Of a DNA stretch of 37,087 nucleotides, positions 18,701 through 27,728 are shown piece by piece; the stretch's first letter is position 1, and each line of letters begins with the position of its first letter. The stretch lies in NCBI GenBank assembly GCA_005788035.1, contig SXZI01000045.1:1-37087 (forward strand), written 5' to 3'. This DNA comes from Bacteroidota bacterium (GTDB lineage: Bacteria; Bacteroidota; Ignavibacteria; Kapaibacteriales; UBA961). The notes under the pieces were generated by a model. It was not told the origin of the DNA and made no database searches. It saw nothing but the letters and a program-made list of their open reading frames with translations. The position numbers and the translations under genes were made by a program.

Positions 18701-20412
18701 GTACCTTGTCCACCTGCAGCCAAGAAACTTCCTGTTGCAGATCCGCCGGATAACCAACCAAATTGGACGGCAGCATCAATATCTGGAGGACAATTGCCTG
18801 TCAAACATCCAACACCCACAGGCACTGAACGTGAATAAGCAGTTTGTCCGGATGCTTGATTGATGATACGCATACGAACACGGAAGTTCAAATCCTGATT
18901 GGTGAAGTTAACACCGGATGGACGTGCAGGCAAGCTAACACCTGGGCCTTGAATGTCATTCGTCATGTTTTGAAACACAGCTGAAGGACGAATCGCACCA
19001 AGTTGTGGGTGGCCGGCAAACAATTCAGGTTCAGGAGTTACAATCTCGCGTGTGTATGCATCAAGATTCGCAGTTGCATTCAACTCACGACCGAAATAAC
19101 GAATTTGTTCAGGAACAACGCGAACAACATTGCGCCATTGTTTGAAGCGAATTGCCAAACCATTGGCTGGTGTATTTGAACCATGTCCGGTAGGACCGAG
19201 CAATTGGCTTGATACATCAGAACCTGGATAATTACCTTTTGACAGATATTGAGTGAACTGTCTTGGGGCTGCTTGGAATTCAGTTTGAGTTAAATTCGAT
19301 TGGCAATTCGGGAATTTATAGCTGTAGTTTCTAGTAGTTCCATTCACACCAATCGTTGTGTTCATTCTGAAAAACGCTGCTGCTGATACTGAAATACCAT
19401 TAACAACCACAGCACCTTCCAAACGCTCATAATACGTATAGACTGAAGAATCTGCTTGATCCAAAGTTATCTGGAAATTTGCCAAAATTCTTTGATCGTC
19501 CTTGTTAAAGTTAACTGGACCACCTACGCCGGAAACCCAAGGGCCAATTGGAGCAGCATTTTGGAAATACACGATCAAACGACGTGTACCATCTGGATTA
19601 TCTGCTCTTTTGTACCAAACTTGACCGCGATTTTCTTCTGGAAGATCAGGGTTTTGAGACAATTGGAGATTACCATAAGCTGCAGCAATAATTGGTGCAC
19701 TTGGATTATCACCCAAGCCGGAACCACCGGTATTACGAATACCAGCAGTTGCTGAACCAGGGTTGCCGCCTGTTGCCAACTGATAACCATAATCATCAAT
19801 CACAGCATCTGTGGCAGCATTTGCAGCTGCAGGTCTTGCAAAAAAGTCATCGCGATATAAATTATATCCAGTTCTTACTCCGGAAGAATTATACTCGTAA
19901 CGAGGACTAGACAATGATATCAACCCATTTGTTGATACATAGAAACTGTCATAACGAACGCCATTGAAAAAGAACGGGAAACCGATCTTAATCGGGCCTG
20001 CATATGCATTGTCCGTAGAGTCAGTTGTCAAACCAGGATTCCGGAAAAACGGAAAACCGTCAGTCGGATCTTTGGTTTGGTTTGGTCCGGTTTGAATCTG
20101 CTTCCATTTGATAATCTCGGAAGGTTCAATATCGTTCAATCTGTTTAAGAAAGCACGATCCAAATTTGGACGCCAAAAATCTCCGGCATCATCGTCAGAA
20201 TCGACTACATAATAACCGGTGGAAACAGCATGCGCCGTATTGTTAGGGCGGCTGTTATTTGCATTGTTGAGTGCCGGAAAATTAGTGAACGGCTGAGGGA
20301 AAGTAGCCGGGAAACGGCTTTTTCTCAGGGTTCCATCTTCCTTACCGCCAGCATAAACGGCCATGCTCGCCGCGAAGAATGCCAACAGTGCAATGAGGAC
20401 TCGTTTCTTCAT
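15706..20412 (-). CDS. Very large secreted protein (about 1570 aa) with signal peptide and T9SS type A / FlgD-Ig-like C-terminal sorting tail; start MKKRVLIALLAFF at 20412
   Basis: Signal peptide MKKRVLIALLAFFAASMAVYA; C-term ALEQNVPNPFSMSTSISFFV...LEIVDMFGRTVRTL...GTYIYRLTSGNNTEVAKMTITR. Confidence 0.9.
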   Translation of the reverse strand: MKKRVLIALLAFFAASMAVYAGGKEDGTLRKSRFPATFPQPFTNFPALNNANNSRPNNTAHAVSTGYYVVDSDDDAGDFWRPNLDRAFLNRLNDIEPSEIIKWKQIQTGPNQTKDPTDGFPFFRNPGLTTDSTDNAYAGPIKIGFPFFFNGVRYDSFYVSTNGLISLSSPRYEYNSSGVRTGYNLYRDDFFARPAAANAATDAVIDDYGYQLATGGNPGSATAGIRNTGGSGLGDNPSAPIIAAAYGNLQLSQNPDLPEENRGQVWYKRADNPDGTRRLIVYFQNAAPIGPWVSGVGGPVNFNKDDQRILANFQITLDQADSSVYTYYERLEGAVVVNGISVSAAAFFRMNTTIGVNGTTRNYSYKFPNCQSNLTQTEFQAAPRQFTQYLSKGNYPGSDVSSQLLGPTGHGSNTPANGLAIRFKQWRNVVRVVPEQIRYFGRELNATANLDAYTREIVTPEPELFAGHPQLGAIRPSAVFQNMTNDIQGPGVSLPARPSGVNFTNQDLNFRVRMRIINQASGQTAYSRSVPVGVGCLTGNCPPDIDAAVQFGWLSGGSATGSFLAAGGQGTGIPSFPGQGPCPLSGIPPYGIVRVQFPPFEPNELLDFQIGRLRLFVFSEGVDSIYRTLGDQWPFDDTVSRNVYVMRRLSFLNSDGFSDDANEYYVINGTPMPSVLKWVNYEAEVSNGDEETYNPPPPRWAVGDVPGSLVTAKNRSTFKTASPVIKLNRVTLDGNDPVPSPGGDQIRSFPIDIRHLPNRKTQGSILTISYQRTGNKGDFGRGWADATIVGPEPRVIFNGVATSLAAPGTPDELRLEYARPSTNGIENIARQFNNATADIVWNVHKRRVGAAVTDNYVYTVFGAGGVRLGYLPDDKDSALTLAQGLRADIYDDGKDVEFNKIFFRIPDSIIFSPNEAAKDFRFRLSVNARRHTSPPQPQDDDDDFYVDNVKLIYTNESPDIEMSLVQVLWPYETTPASQMTQLPIRFKITNNTGKQSPSVSINVKVLQESDDIRKADAYYCRSTIIPFVKPGQIVQSTVPAWNARRCPPGRYRIVASCFVQGGDVDNSNDTTYSFYNLRYGPVFAYDPPTARNDVPDFTQGATGNRVDGRGLNTEAYSSGLWPNFSTAGIFGADFTSSDGRLAFGPESGSASGQFAMRFQLLTQDTIKGFQAWMAEVNQSPDPIAFALYKGADAPQAQPIAGSKIGKQRGYDDIRKDLFYGQYTTYLFDKPVVLPPGEYWASVAQLGLDGVSLGASRARVGQVITHYNINPPGPGVSGVHLNIDKSFRQLNAANQLINKNVFAYERTAFSGTWVQATPLSNPMFGHLAHDGNASIQGFPTASRGTWLPLIRPFLGDKSFATEPTPDDNCVVPVELTYFDGQKRNSSVDLFWQTATEENNAGFHVERRVVRGDVPSNWESIQFVRGAGNSTVIRDYAYTDEKVQPGITYQYRLSQMDLTGTESCKAISDVLEFTMDETAPIALEQNVPNPFSMSTSISFFVRDRGLSKLEIVDMFGRTVRTLFEGVANSGKTTVEWDGTDDSGANVATGTYIYRLTSGNNTEVAKMTITR

Positions 20413-20564
20413 ATGAAGAACCTTATGCAAAAGTGATACATAATTACAATTATTTGGAATAAGATATTTTCACTACATGTGCTGAAATTTCTAACGGATT
20501 AAGCGATTTTAATGCATAATCAGGCGTAAATTGACAAGAAAGATTGAATTCACCAAGAGAAAAT

Positions 20565-21182
20565 TTATCCCTGTGAATAAATAATTTTACACAGTTGATT
20601 AAGCATCAATGGATAAATCATGCGCTCTGCTTCCTTGACTTTCTCCGCAATGGCCTCAGGGGAGACACAATCACGTATGTCAATGCGGCACTGAATCAGC
20701 GCCTGTCCTCTGTCGTATTCCTCATCAACATAATGGATCGTTAGTCCAGTATATGGCATTTTATCCTTCCAAACAGCCATATGGACATGGTTTCCATACA
20801 TGCCTTTACCCCCATAATCGGGTAATAAAGAGGGGTGAATATTGATGATTTTACCTTTGAAAGCACGTACTAACTCAGGAGGGAGTAATTTCATATACCA
20901 CCCTAAAGCAATGATATCCACATTATATTTTTGTAACAAGGCAATTATTGATGCTCCATCATCGGCTTGCTGGATATGCTCAAAAGGTATGGAAAAATGT
21001 TCAGAAACACTCCTAACTCCAGCATTTTCCTTGTTTGAAACTATGACCACGACGGAATATGATGAGTCTTTTTTTTGTGAATACCGAATCAAAGCATCGG
21101 CATTACTTCCTGTTCCTGAGGCAAAAATGGCAACATTCACTATGTGTTGATGATTCATTGGATGTGAAGAACTATGCTGCAT
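20565..21182 (-). CDS. purN: Phosphoribosylglycinamide formyltransferase (start may be MNHQHIVNVAIF at 21158)
   Basis: VAIFASGTGSNADALI; IINIHPSLLPDYGGKGMYG; GLTIHYVDEEYDRGQALIQ. Confidence 0.95.
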   Translation of the reverse strand: MQHSSSHPMNHQHIVNVAIFASGTGSNADALIRYSQKKDSSYSVVVIVSNKENAGVRSVSEHFSIPFEHIQQADDGASIIALLQKYNVDIIALGWYMKLLPPELVRAFKGKIINIHPSLLPDYGGKGMYGNHVHMAVWKDKMPYTGLTIHYVDEEYDRGQALIQCRIDIRDCVSPEAIAEKVKEAERMIYPLMLNQLCKIIYSQG

Positions 21183-21357
21183 TGCGAATGTGGTACTTTT
21201 TCAAATACACAACAAAAATACATGCAAAGTTCTTGTAGAAAATCATGCATATGAAACTTGTGGAAAACTTCTCCACTAGGGTTGGATAAATGTCCATGGA
21301 ACTACACTGTCAAATCAAAACGTTTATTGTTATAACATCCACAATTTCAAAGTAATT

Positions 21358-23697
21358 ATGCGCATCTTTAAAGCACCTATCTTTCTCTTTAGTTTAGTGG
21401 CCTTTACTCTTTTCGCGAAAAATCTTCAAGCACAAGACTCCAACTCCGTAACAGGAATTTTATCAGGTACCATCATTAATGGAATAACTCAAGCGCCTAT
21501 TGCAGGTGCCACCATTATTGTGAATGGAACCAATATTGGCACCAGAAGCAATGCTCAAGGGAAGTTTTCTCTACGATCCATTCCTGTTGGAATCATAAGC
21601 ATTAAAGTCTCAGCCATTGGTTTTGAAGCACGGACTTTGTCAGACATCGCAATTAGCTCAGGAAAACCCGCCACAATAACAGCATTATTGAGTGAAACCG
21701 CTGTTCGCCTTGAAGAAACAGAAGTTGAGGCAAGTTATTTTCAACGCAGTCCTGAAACAATAACGAGCACACAATTACTGAATTCTGAAGATGTGCGTAG
21801 AGCACCTGGAGTACAAGAAGATGTGATTAGAGCCGTGGCATTATTGCCCGGAGTGAATGTGACCAGCGCAGGTAGAAATGACCTAATCGTTCGAGGTGGG
21901 GCACCCTTCGAAAACTTATTCGTAGTTGATAATATCGAAGTGCCAAATATTAATCACTTTGGATCCCAAGGTTCAACCGGTGGACCACTTTCATTGATCA
22001 ATATTGATTTCGTACGAGAAGTTAGCTTTAGTGCGGGTGGATTTTCTTCCAGATTTGGTGATAGAGTTTCATCTCTTACGAATATCACATTGAGAGAAGG
22101 AAATGAAGAGCGTTTTGGAGGAGAAATAAATTTTTCGGCAACAGGATTTGGCGTTATTGCTGAAGGCCCGATCTCCGATAAAGGTTCTTACTTTGTAAGC
22201 GCACGTCGATCATATCTCGACATTTTATTTAAAGCACTCGGCTTTAGTTTCATTCCGGATTATTGGGATTTTCAGACAAAGGTATCATACCGTTTGGACG
22301 AAAAAAACACGCTATCCTTTCTTACAATCGGCGCATTGGACAAAGTTACATTCAATAATGAAGATGAAGAAGATCGATACTCAAATTCGCGAATCAATGC
22401 ACCCACACAAGATCAATACTTTTCAGGTTTGACCTGGAAACATTTGATCACCGGCTCAGAAATGAATGGATATGCACTAGTCACACTTGGACGAACATAT
22501 TCAGCATTTAGCACTACTCAAAGAGATTCCACTCTTGCCACACTGTTCAACAATACTTCTAAAGAAGGTGAGAATAGTTTAAGAACTGATTTATTCCTGC
22601 AGCTTTCTCCTGAAACCGAAATCATCATCGGGAATATCGTGAAGTATGCATCGATGCTTGATTATGATTTATTTCTTGATCCTCGATTCAGAAGAAATCT
22701 AGAGGGCAAACCCGTAGGGCTTTCGGTGGATAGTACCTTCAGTGCATTTCGAAATGCTACACATGCAACATTGATCATGAATGCGGACGCTTGGAAAGCA
22801 ACAATCGGTGCTCGATTGGACTATTATGATTTTCTTCAAGAAACAACATATCTCTCACCTCGCTTAACATTATCATATGCAATCAATCCCACTGCAACAA
22901 TCAATATGAGCATTGGAAGATATTATCAATCTCCATCCTTCATTTGGTTGATGGGCGATCCTACAAATCAACAACATCTTAAAGCAATAAGAGCAGATCA
23001 AATAGTATTGGGATATGAATTGCAATTGGCCGCTGATCTGAAATTTCAAATAGAAGGCTACTATAAATGGTATGCAAATTATGCTGCAAGAGTGTTCAGA
23101 CCGCAGGCTGTTCTTGCACCTGCTGGATTTGATGATGTTCAAAATGATATACCATTCGGACTTGAACCATTGATTAGTTCTTCCACAGGCTTTGCCCGCG
23201 GAATCGAAGCATTCATTCAAAAGAAAATGGGCGATATCCCTCTTTATGGACTTATGAGTTTGACCATCAATGAATCTAGATTTTCCGGATTGGATGGCAT
23301 TGAAAGGCCCGGTGCATTCGATACAAGAATCATCTTTAATCTTGCTGCCGGTTATCGCTTTAATGAAAACTGGGAAGTCAGCGCGAAATTCAGATACTCT
23401 ACCGGAGCTCCTTCAACACCTTTTATCGAAAACCCAACTTCCCCACTTTATGGCCAATTAAATTTTGATGAATATAATGCCGGAATCAGACTCCCTGATT
23501 TTCACTCAATGGATTTCCGCTTGGATAGAAGATGGAATTTTACAGGATTTTTATTGATCACATATATAGACATTCAAAATCTCTACAATCGTAAGAATGC
23601 AAACAACTTTAGATTTGATCAAAGACTTGGTAAAGGAATTGTGAATTTTGCAGGTGCGGGAATCATACCTTCAATCGGTATCAATGTAGAATTCTAA
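21358..23697 (+). CDS. TonB-dependent outer-membrane receptor with N-terminal carboxypeptidase-regulatory-like domain
   Basis: Signal peptide; GTIINGITQAPIAGATIIVNGTNIGTRSNAQGKFSL; plug VTSAGRNDLIVRGGAPFENLFVVDNIEVPN; beta-barrel C-terminus ending in F. Confidence 0.92.
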   Translation: MRIFKAPIFLFSLVAFTLFAKNLQAQDSNSVTGILSGTIINGITQAPIAGATIIVNGTNIGTRSNAQGKFSLRSIPVGIISIKVSAIGFEARTLSDIAISSGKPATITALLSETAVRLEETEVEASYFQRSPETITSTQLLNSEDVRRAPGVQEDVIRAVALLPGVNVTSAGRNDLIVRGGAPFENLFVVDNIEVPNINHFGSQGSTGGPLSLINIDFVREVSFSAGGFSSRFGDRVSSLTNITLREGNEERFGGEINFSATGFGVIAEGPISDKGSYFVSARRSYLDILFKALGFSFIPDYWDFQTKVSYRLDEKNTLSFLTIGALDKVTFNNEDEEDRYSNSRINAPTQDQYFSGLTWKHLITGSEMNGYALVTLGRTYSAFSTTQRDSTLATLFNNTSKEGENSLRTDLFLQLSPETEIIIGNIVKYASMLDYDLFLDPRFRRNLEGKPVGLSVDSTFSAFRNATHATLIMNADAWKATIGARLDYYDFLQETTYLSPRLTLSYAINPTATINMSIGRYYQSPSFIWLMGDPTNQQHLKAIRADQIVLGYELQLAADLKFQIEGYYKWYANYAARVFRPQAVLAPAGFDDVQNDIPFGLEPLISSSTGFARGIEAFIQKKMGDIPLYGLMSLTINESRFSGLDGIERPGAFDTRIIFNLAAGYRFNENWEVSAKFRYSTGAPSTPFIENPTSPLYGQLNFDEYNAGIRLPDFHSMDFRLDRRWNFTGFLLITYIDIQNLYNRKNANNFRFDQRLGKGIVNFAGAGIIPSIGINVEF

Positions 23698-23715
23698 TCT
23701 GTAAACATCTCAATC

Positions 23716-23746
23716 AAGGCGATCATGTTTGATCGCCTTTTTTGTT
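23716..23746 (+). terminator. Rho-independent terminator of TonB-dependent receptor
   Basis: AAGGCGATCA-TGTT-TGATCGCCTT perfect 10-bp stem followed by TTTTGTTTT. Confidence 0.92.
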
Positions 23747-23817
23747 TTGCTCACCATCAATTCCGTAGATTGTAAGAAGGGCACTGTATTCATTATCACA
23801 CACTATTCTCATTCTTC

Positions 23818-26082
23818 ATGAAATTGGTACCGCAATCTCCTGACAATCAATCAATAGATTTTCTCAATGAGCTAAACCCGGCTCAAAAGCAAGCAGCCAT
23901 GCAGGTCAGTGGACCCGTTTTGATCATTGCCGGAGCAGGTAGTGGGAAAACAAAGACACTTACCTATCGCATTGCCTATATGTTGTCCCAAGGAATTCAG
24001 CCTTCTTCCATACTGGCATTGACATTTACGAATAAAGCAGCTGAAGAAATGAAATCACGCATTGCACAACTTGTGGGGGATGCGAAAGCAAAACACATTT
24101 GGGCTGGTACATTTCATTCTATATTCGCTCGCATTCTGCGCATCGAGGCCGAGAAAATAGGATATACGTCTTCATTCAGCATTTATGATACCGATGATTC
24201 TCTCAGTATCATTCGCCAAATCATGAAAGATGCCGGAATTTCTGCACAGCAATTCACTCCACAGAGCGTAAAGTCCAGAATTTCAAATGCAAAAAATATG
24301 ATGATTTCTTGGCAGGAATATCAAGCATCAGCACAAGACATCCATGAAAAACAAACTGGTCTTATTTTTAAAGAATATGAGAGAAAGCTTCGAATCAACA
24401 ATGCAATGGACTTTGATGACATTTTATTAAACATCATTCGACTATTGACTTTGTCACCGGATATTAAAGCACAATATCAACAACGTTTTTCTCATGTGAT
24501 GGTTGATGAATATCAGGACACAAATAGAGCGCAATATATTGCCGTGAATATCCTTGCGGGTGGACATCGTAACATTTGTGTTGTTGGAGATGATGCACAA
24601 AGTATTTATCGCTGGCGCGGTGCGGATATTCGCAATATTCTTGATTTTCAAAAAGATTATTCCGAAGCAGTTACTGTCAAACTGGAACAAAATTATCGAT
24701 CTACCCAAATCATTCTCGCGGCCGCCGATTCTGTAATTTCACGTAATAAACATCAGCTTCAAAAAACCCTATGGACGCAAAATCCTGAGGGCGATCTCAT
24801 CAAAGTGATGGAAACCAGAGATGACAGAGAAGAAGCAGAGAAAATCATGCGCATGATTCAGCATGAGCTTTCTAATCAGGGAATAACTGAAAAGGACATT
24901 GCAATACTCTATCGTACAAATGCTCAGTCACTTTCGCTTGAAGATGCATTACGCTCCTCCAAGATTGGTTATACAATCATTGGCGGTGTGTCATTTTACA
25001 AAAGGAAGGAAGTAAAGGACACCGTGGCATATTTGCGTTTATTATGTAATCCTGATGATTCCGAAAGTTTAATGCGCATCATCAATGAACCTTCGCGCGG
25101 TATTGGCCCTACCACACTACGGAAATTGAATGAATTCGCCAATCTTCAATCCATTTCTCTGTTCTCCACATTTGAACAAGCAGCGACAATACCCGATCTT
25201 CAAAAAAGAGCGGTTCAATCATCCATGGATTTCACAGGGATGATTCATAGATTCAAAGATCTTAAAACATCATTGAATCCACATGAACTTGCAGTGGAAT
25301 ATATCGAAGCTACCGGTCTATTGCGCATGTACAAAGATGAAGACACTGAAGAGTCACTAGATCGATGGAACAATATTCAACGCTTACTCTCCAATATTGC
25401 AGAGGAACTCGATAAAGACCCAGCGATGACATTGGAAGATTATCTTCAACTGATTGCCTTGATGTCCGATGTAGATGAAAGCGATATGGGTCGAGAGCGC
25501 ATTGCAATGATGACGATGCATGCAGCAAAAGGTTTGGAATTTCCTATTGTATTCATAGCAGGACTTGAACAAGGGTTATTTCCCATGGGGAGAGCCGAAC
25601 ATGATCCTGAGGAACAAGAAGAAGAAAGAAGATTATTTTATGTTGGTATCACACGTGCAGAAAGCCGGCTTTATCTTTCATATGCACAAAGACGGTATCG
25701 ATTTGGAGAATTATCATTCTCCGCCCCTTCGATGTTCCTGAAAGAAATAGCTCCCCATACATTAGAATATGTAGATTCTTCAATTGCAACAGCTAAGCGT
25801 CAATCAGATTATGGGATGATGCAACCTCCCAAGCCAAAAGCTCAGAAGCCCACTCCATTTTTTGATGATTTATCAGGAATCGATGATTCTTTCTCACAAA
25901 TCGAACCAGAACGCACAGAATTGCGTCCCGGCATGAAGGTCATTCATGGTCAATTTGGCGCAGGAACCATTCAATCATTGTCAGGTGAAGGAGAAAAAAG
26001 GCAGGCAACCGTAATCTTTCAAGGTATTGGAAGAAAACAATTGCTATTGAAATATGCAAAATTGCAAATCGATAATTCATGA
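23818..26082 (+). CDS. pcrA: ATP-dependent DNA helicase UvrD/PcrA family
   Basis: LNPAQKQAAM, IIAGAGSGKTKTLTYRIAYML Walker A, VMVDEYQDTN, VGDDAQSIYRWRGAD, MTMHAAKGLEFPIVFIAGLEQGLFP. Confidence 0.96.
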   Translation: MKLVPQSPDNQSIDFLNELNPAQKQAAMQVSGPVLIIAGAGSGKTKTLTYRIAYMLSQGIQPSSILALTFTNKAAEEMKSRIAQLVGDAKAKHIWAGTFHSIFARILRIEAEKIGYTSSFSIYDTDDSLSIIRQIMKDAGISAQQFTPQSVKSRISNAKNMMISWQEYQASAQDIHEKQTGLIFKEYERKLRINNAMDFDDILLNIIRLLTLSPDIKAQYQQRFSHVMVDEYQDTNRAQYIAVNILAGGHRNICVVGDDAQSIYRWRGADIRNILDFQKDYSEAVTVKLEQNYRSTQIILAAADSVISRNKHQLQKTLWTQNPEGDLIKVMETRDDREEAEKIMRMIQHELSNQGITEKDIAILYRTNAQSLSLEDALRSSKIGYTIIGGVSFYKRKEVKDTVAYLRLLCNPDDSESLMRIINEPSRGIGPTTLRKLNEFANLQSISLFSTFEQAATIPDLQKRAVQSSMDFTGMIHRFKDLKTSLNPHELAVEYIEATGLLRMYKDEDTEESLDRWNNIQRLLSNIAEELDKDPAMTLEDYLQLIALMSDVDESDMGRERIAMMTMHAAKGLEFPIVFIAGLEQGLFPMGRAEHDPEEQEEERRLFYVGITRAESRLYLSYAQRRYRFGELSFSAPSMFLKEIAPHTLEYVDSSIATAKRQSDYGMMQPPKPKAQKPTPFFDDLSGIDDSFSQIEPERTELRPGMKVIHGQFGAGTIQSLSGEGEKRQATVIFQGIGRKQLLLKYAKLQIDNS

Positions 26083-26141
26083 ACATCGATTTATGACTCT
26101 CAATCCCAAACATTTCAACTTGTTACTGCAATCTTTGCATG

Positions 26142-26172
26142 TTTGCCCTGTATGTTCTATTTCGTATCTTTG
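26142..26172 (+). promoter_or_regulatory. Bacteroidota-type promoter of S1-like gene: TTTG (26142-26145) - N19 - TATCTTTG (26165-26172)
   Basis: Exact match to -33 TTTG / -7 TAnnTTTG consensus, 72 nt before the ATG. Confidence 0.8.
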
Positions 26173-26190
26173 TTAACATAACAATTGCTC

Positions 26191-26215
26191 GAATGTTGAA
26201 TGATCTTCAACATTC
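26191..26215 (+). promoter_or_regulatory. Leader hairpin of S1-like mRNA
   Basis: GAATGTTGAA-TGATC-TTCAACATTC, 10-bp perfect inverted repeat between predicted promoter and start codon, no T-tract. Confidence 0.7.
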
Positions 26216-26243
26216 ATTTCATCATTAGTCCAGCGTACGTATT

Positions 26244-27656
26244 ATGTCCGAACAAGAGCTCAACAATCAGGAACAAACGTCATCTGTTCCAACAGAACAA
26301 ACAACCGAAACTCCTGTACATACAACTCAGTCGGAGCAAGTGCCTGAAACATTGGCAACGCCTTCCCCTGAAACAATCGAAGCAGTCACAACAGATGAAC
26401 AAAAATCAGTTGTGATTGAGCAAGAACCATCTGCCGCAGAAAAGCGCAAGGAAGAACGCGAGAAGCGCAAGAAGCAGGAAGAAGAAATGCTCGCTGCTTT
26501 AGAAACCATTTTCAATGAAGGTGGAACGATAGAAGCAGTCGTTGTTGAAAGGATAAAAGGTGGTTTACGTTTGAATTATAATGGCATGCGATTGTTTATG
26601 CCATCTTCACATTTCGGATTGAAAAGAAATCCTCAAGTTGAAGAATTGAATGAAGTTGTTGGCAAAACGCTAACCGTGAACATTTCAGAAATTCAAAAGG
26701 ATGAGCAAGGCCGAGCAACAATTGTTGCTAGCAGAAAGAAATTGCTCTCAGAAGATTTCTTCTCAAAAGTAAAGGAAGGAGACATTGTCGAGGGAACCGT
26801 GTCTTCCATCACCGCTTTCGGTGTATTCATCGATGTACAAGGCGTTGAGGGAATGGTGCATGTTTCTCGGATGGCTTCATTTAGAGTAGCAGATCCTGCA
26901 TCACTGTTTAAGAAAGGTGATACCGTAAAGGCAACAATTACGTCGATTGACAAAGACAAATTACGAATGGGTTTAAGCACCAAAGATTTCATTGCATCGC
27001 CATGGGATTCTGTTGAGACAACTTATCCAACAGGTGCTGTTGTAAAAGGAATCGTGAAACGCTTTACTGACTTTGGAACTTATATTGAATTGCAACCCGG
27101 CATTGAAGGGCTTCTCCGTAATGGCGATCTTGCTTGGGGCAAAAGAAATGTGAATGCACAGGATATGATCAAGGAAGGCCAAACGGTAGAAGTGGCAATT
27201 CTCAATGCTTCCTCAGAGAAAAAAAGAGTTGGTCTCAGCATCAAACATTTGCAAACAAATCCATGGAAAACCGTTACCGAAACATTTGCCCCCGGAACTC
27301 ATGCTACGGTCAAAGTAAAACAAGTCCACGAGAAAGGATATTTGGTTGATGTCAATGCCGATTTCGATGGTTTTATTCCGAAAGGCAGAGTGAAGCCTGT
27401 ACCGGGCAAACATTCATTTGCTATCGGCGACACAGTAGAAACGGTAGTCATAGACTCCAATGGCGAGACAGAGTCATTGATTTTGGCCCCGATATATACT
27501 CAAGACGAATTGGATGCTTTACCGCAAAAGCAATCACGTGGACAAAGAGAGCCCAGAGAAAGAGATGAACCAAGTGGTCCACTTCCTGAAGCGCCTTCAA
27601 TAACTTTGCTCGACATGCTTTCAGAAAAGCAGAAGTCAGATTTAACAAGCAAATAA
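26244..27656 (+). CDS. S1 RNA-binding domain protein (ribosomal protein S1-like) with four S1-type repeats and acidic/basic N-terminal extension
   Basis: Repeats such as GDIVEGTVSSITAFGVFIDVQGVEGMVHVSRMA, GAVVKGIVKRFTDFGTYIELQPGIEGLLRNGDLAW, GTHATVKVKQVHEKGYLVDVNADFDGFIP. Confidence 0.9.
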   Translation: MSEQELNNQEQTSSVPTEQTTETPVHTTQSEQVPETLATPSPETIEAVTTDEQKSVVIEQEPSAAEKRKEEREKRKKQEEEMLAALETIFNEGGTIEAVVVERIKGGLRLNYNGMRLFMPSSHFGLKRNPQVEELNEVVGKTLTVNISEIQKDEQGRATIVASRKKLLSEDFFSKVKEGDIVEGTVSSITAFGVFIDVQGVEGMVHVSRMASFRVADPASLFKKGDTVKATITSIDKDKLRMGLSTKDFIASPWDSVETTYPTGAVVKGIVKRFTDFGTYIELQPGIEGLLRNGDLAWGKRNVNAQDMIKEGQTVEVAILNASSEKKRVGLSIKHLQTNPWKTVTETFAPGTHATVKVKQVHEKGYLVDVNADFDGFIPKGRVKPVPGKHSFAIGDTVETVVIDSNGETESLILAPIYTQDELDALPQKQSRGQREPRERDEPSGPLPEAPSITLLDMLSEKQKSDLTSK

Positions 27657-27670
27657 TTGAAACAGATCAC

Positions 27671-27697
27671 AGGCCGGCACATGTCGGCCTTTCTTTT
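27671..27697 (+). terminator. Rho-independent terminator of S1-like gene
   Basis: AGGCCGGC-ACAT-GTCGGCCT stem (8 bp including a G-U) followed by TTCTTTT. Confidence 0.85.
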
Positions 27698-27728
27698 CTC
27701 CTTCAATAATCACAACCGATATTTTGTC

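Noticed and set aside
15821-20436. Many small ORFs on both strands within the large T9SS-cargo gene
   Set aside because: Explained by codon bias of the long ORF, which has signal peptide and sorting tail and is clearly the real CDS.
20520-20600. AT-rich inverted repeat near the purN stop (AAAATTTAT...ATAAATAATTTT) as terminator
   Set aside because: Imperfect, AU-only stem without a T-run; too weak to call.
21183-21357. Possible riboswitch (e.g. cobalamin) in the purN/TonB-receptor divergent spacer
   Set aside because: I find no recognisable B12-box, TPP or purine aptamer core; only a small GTGGA...TCCAC hairpin near 21260.
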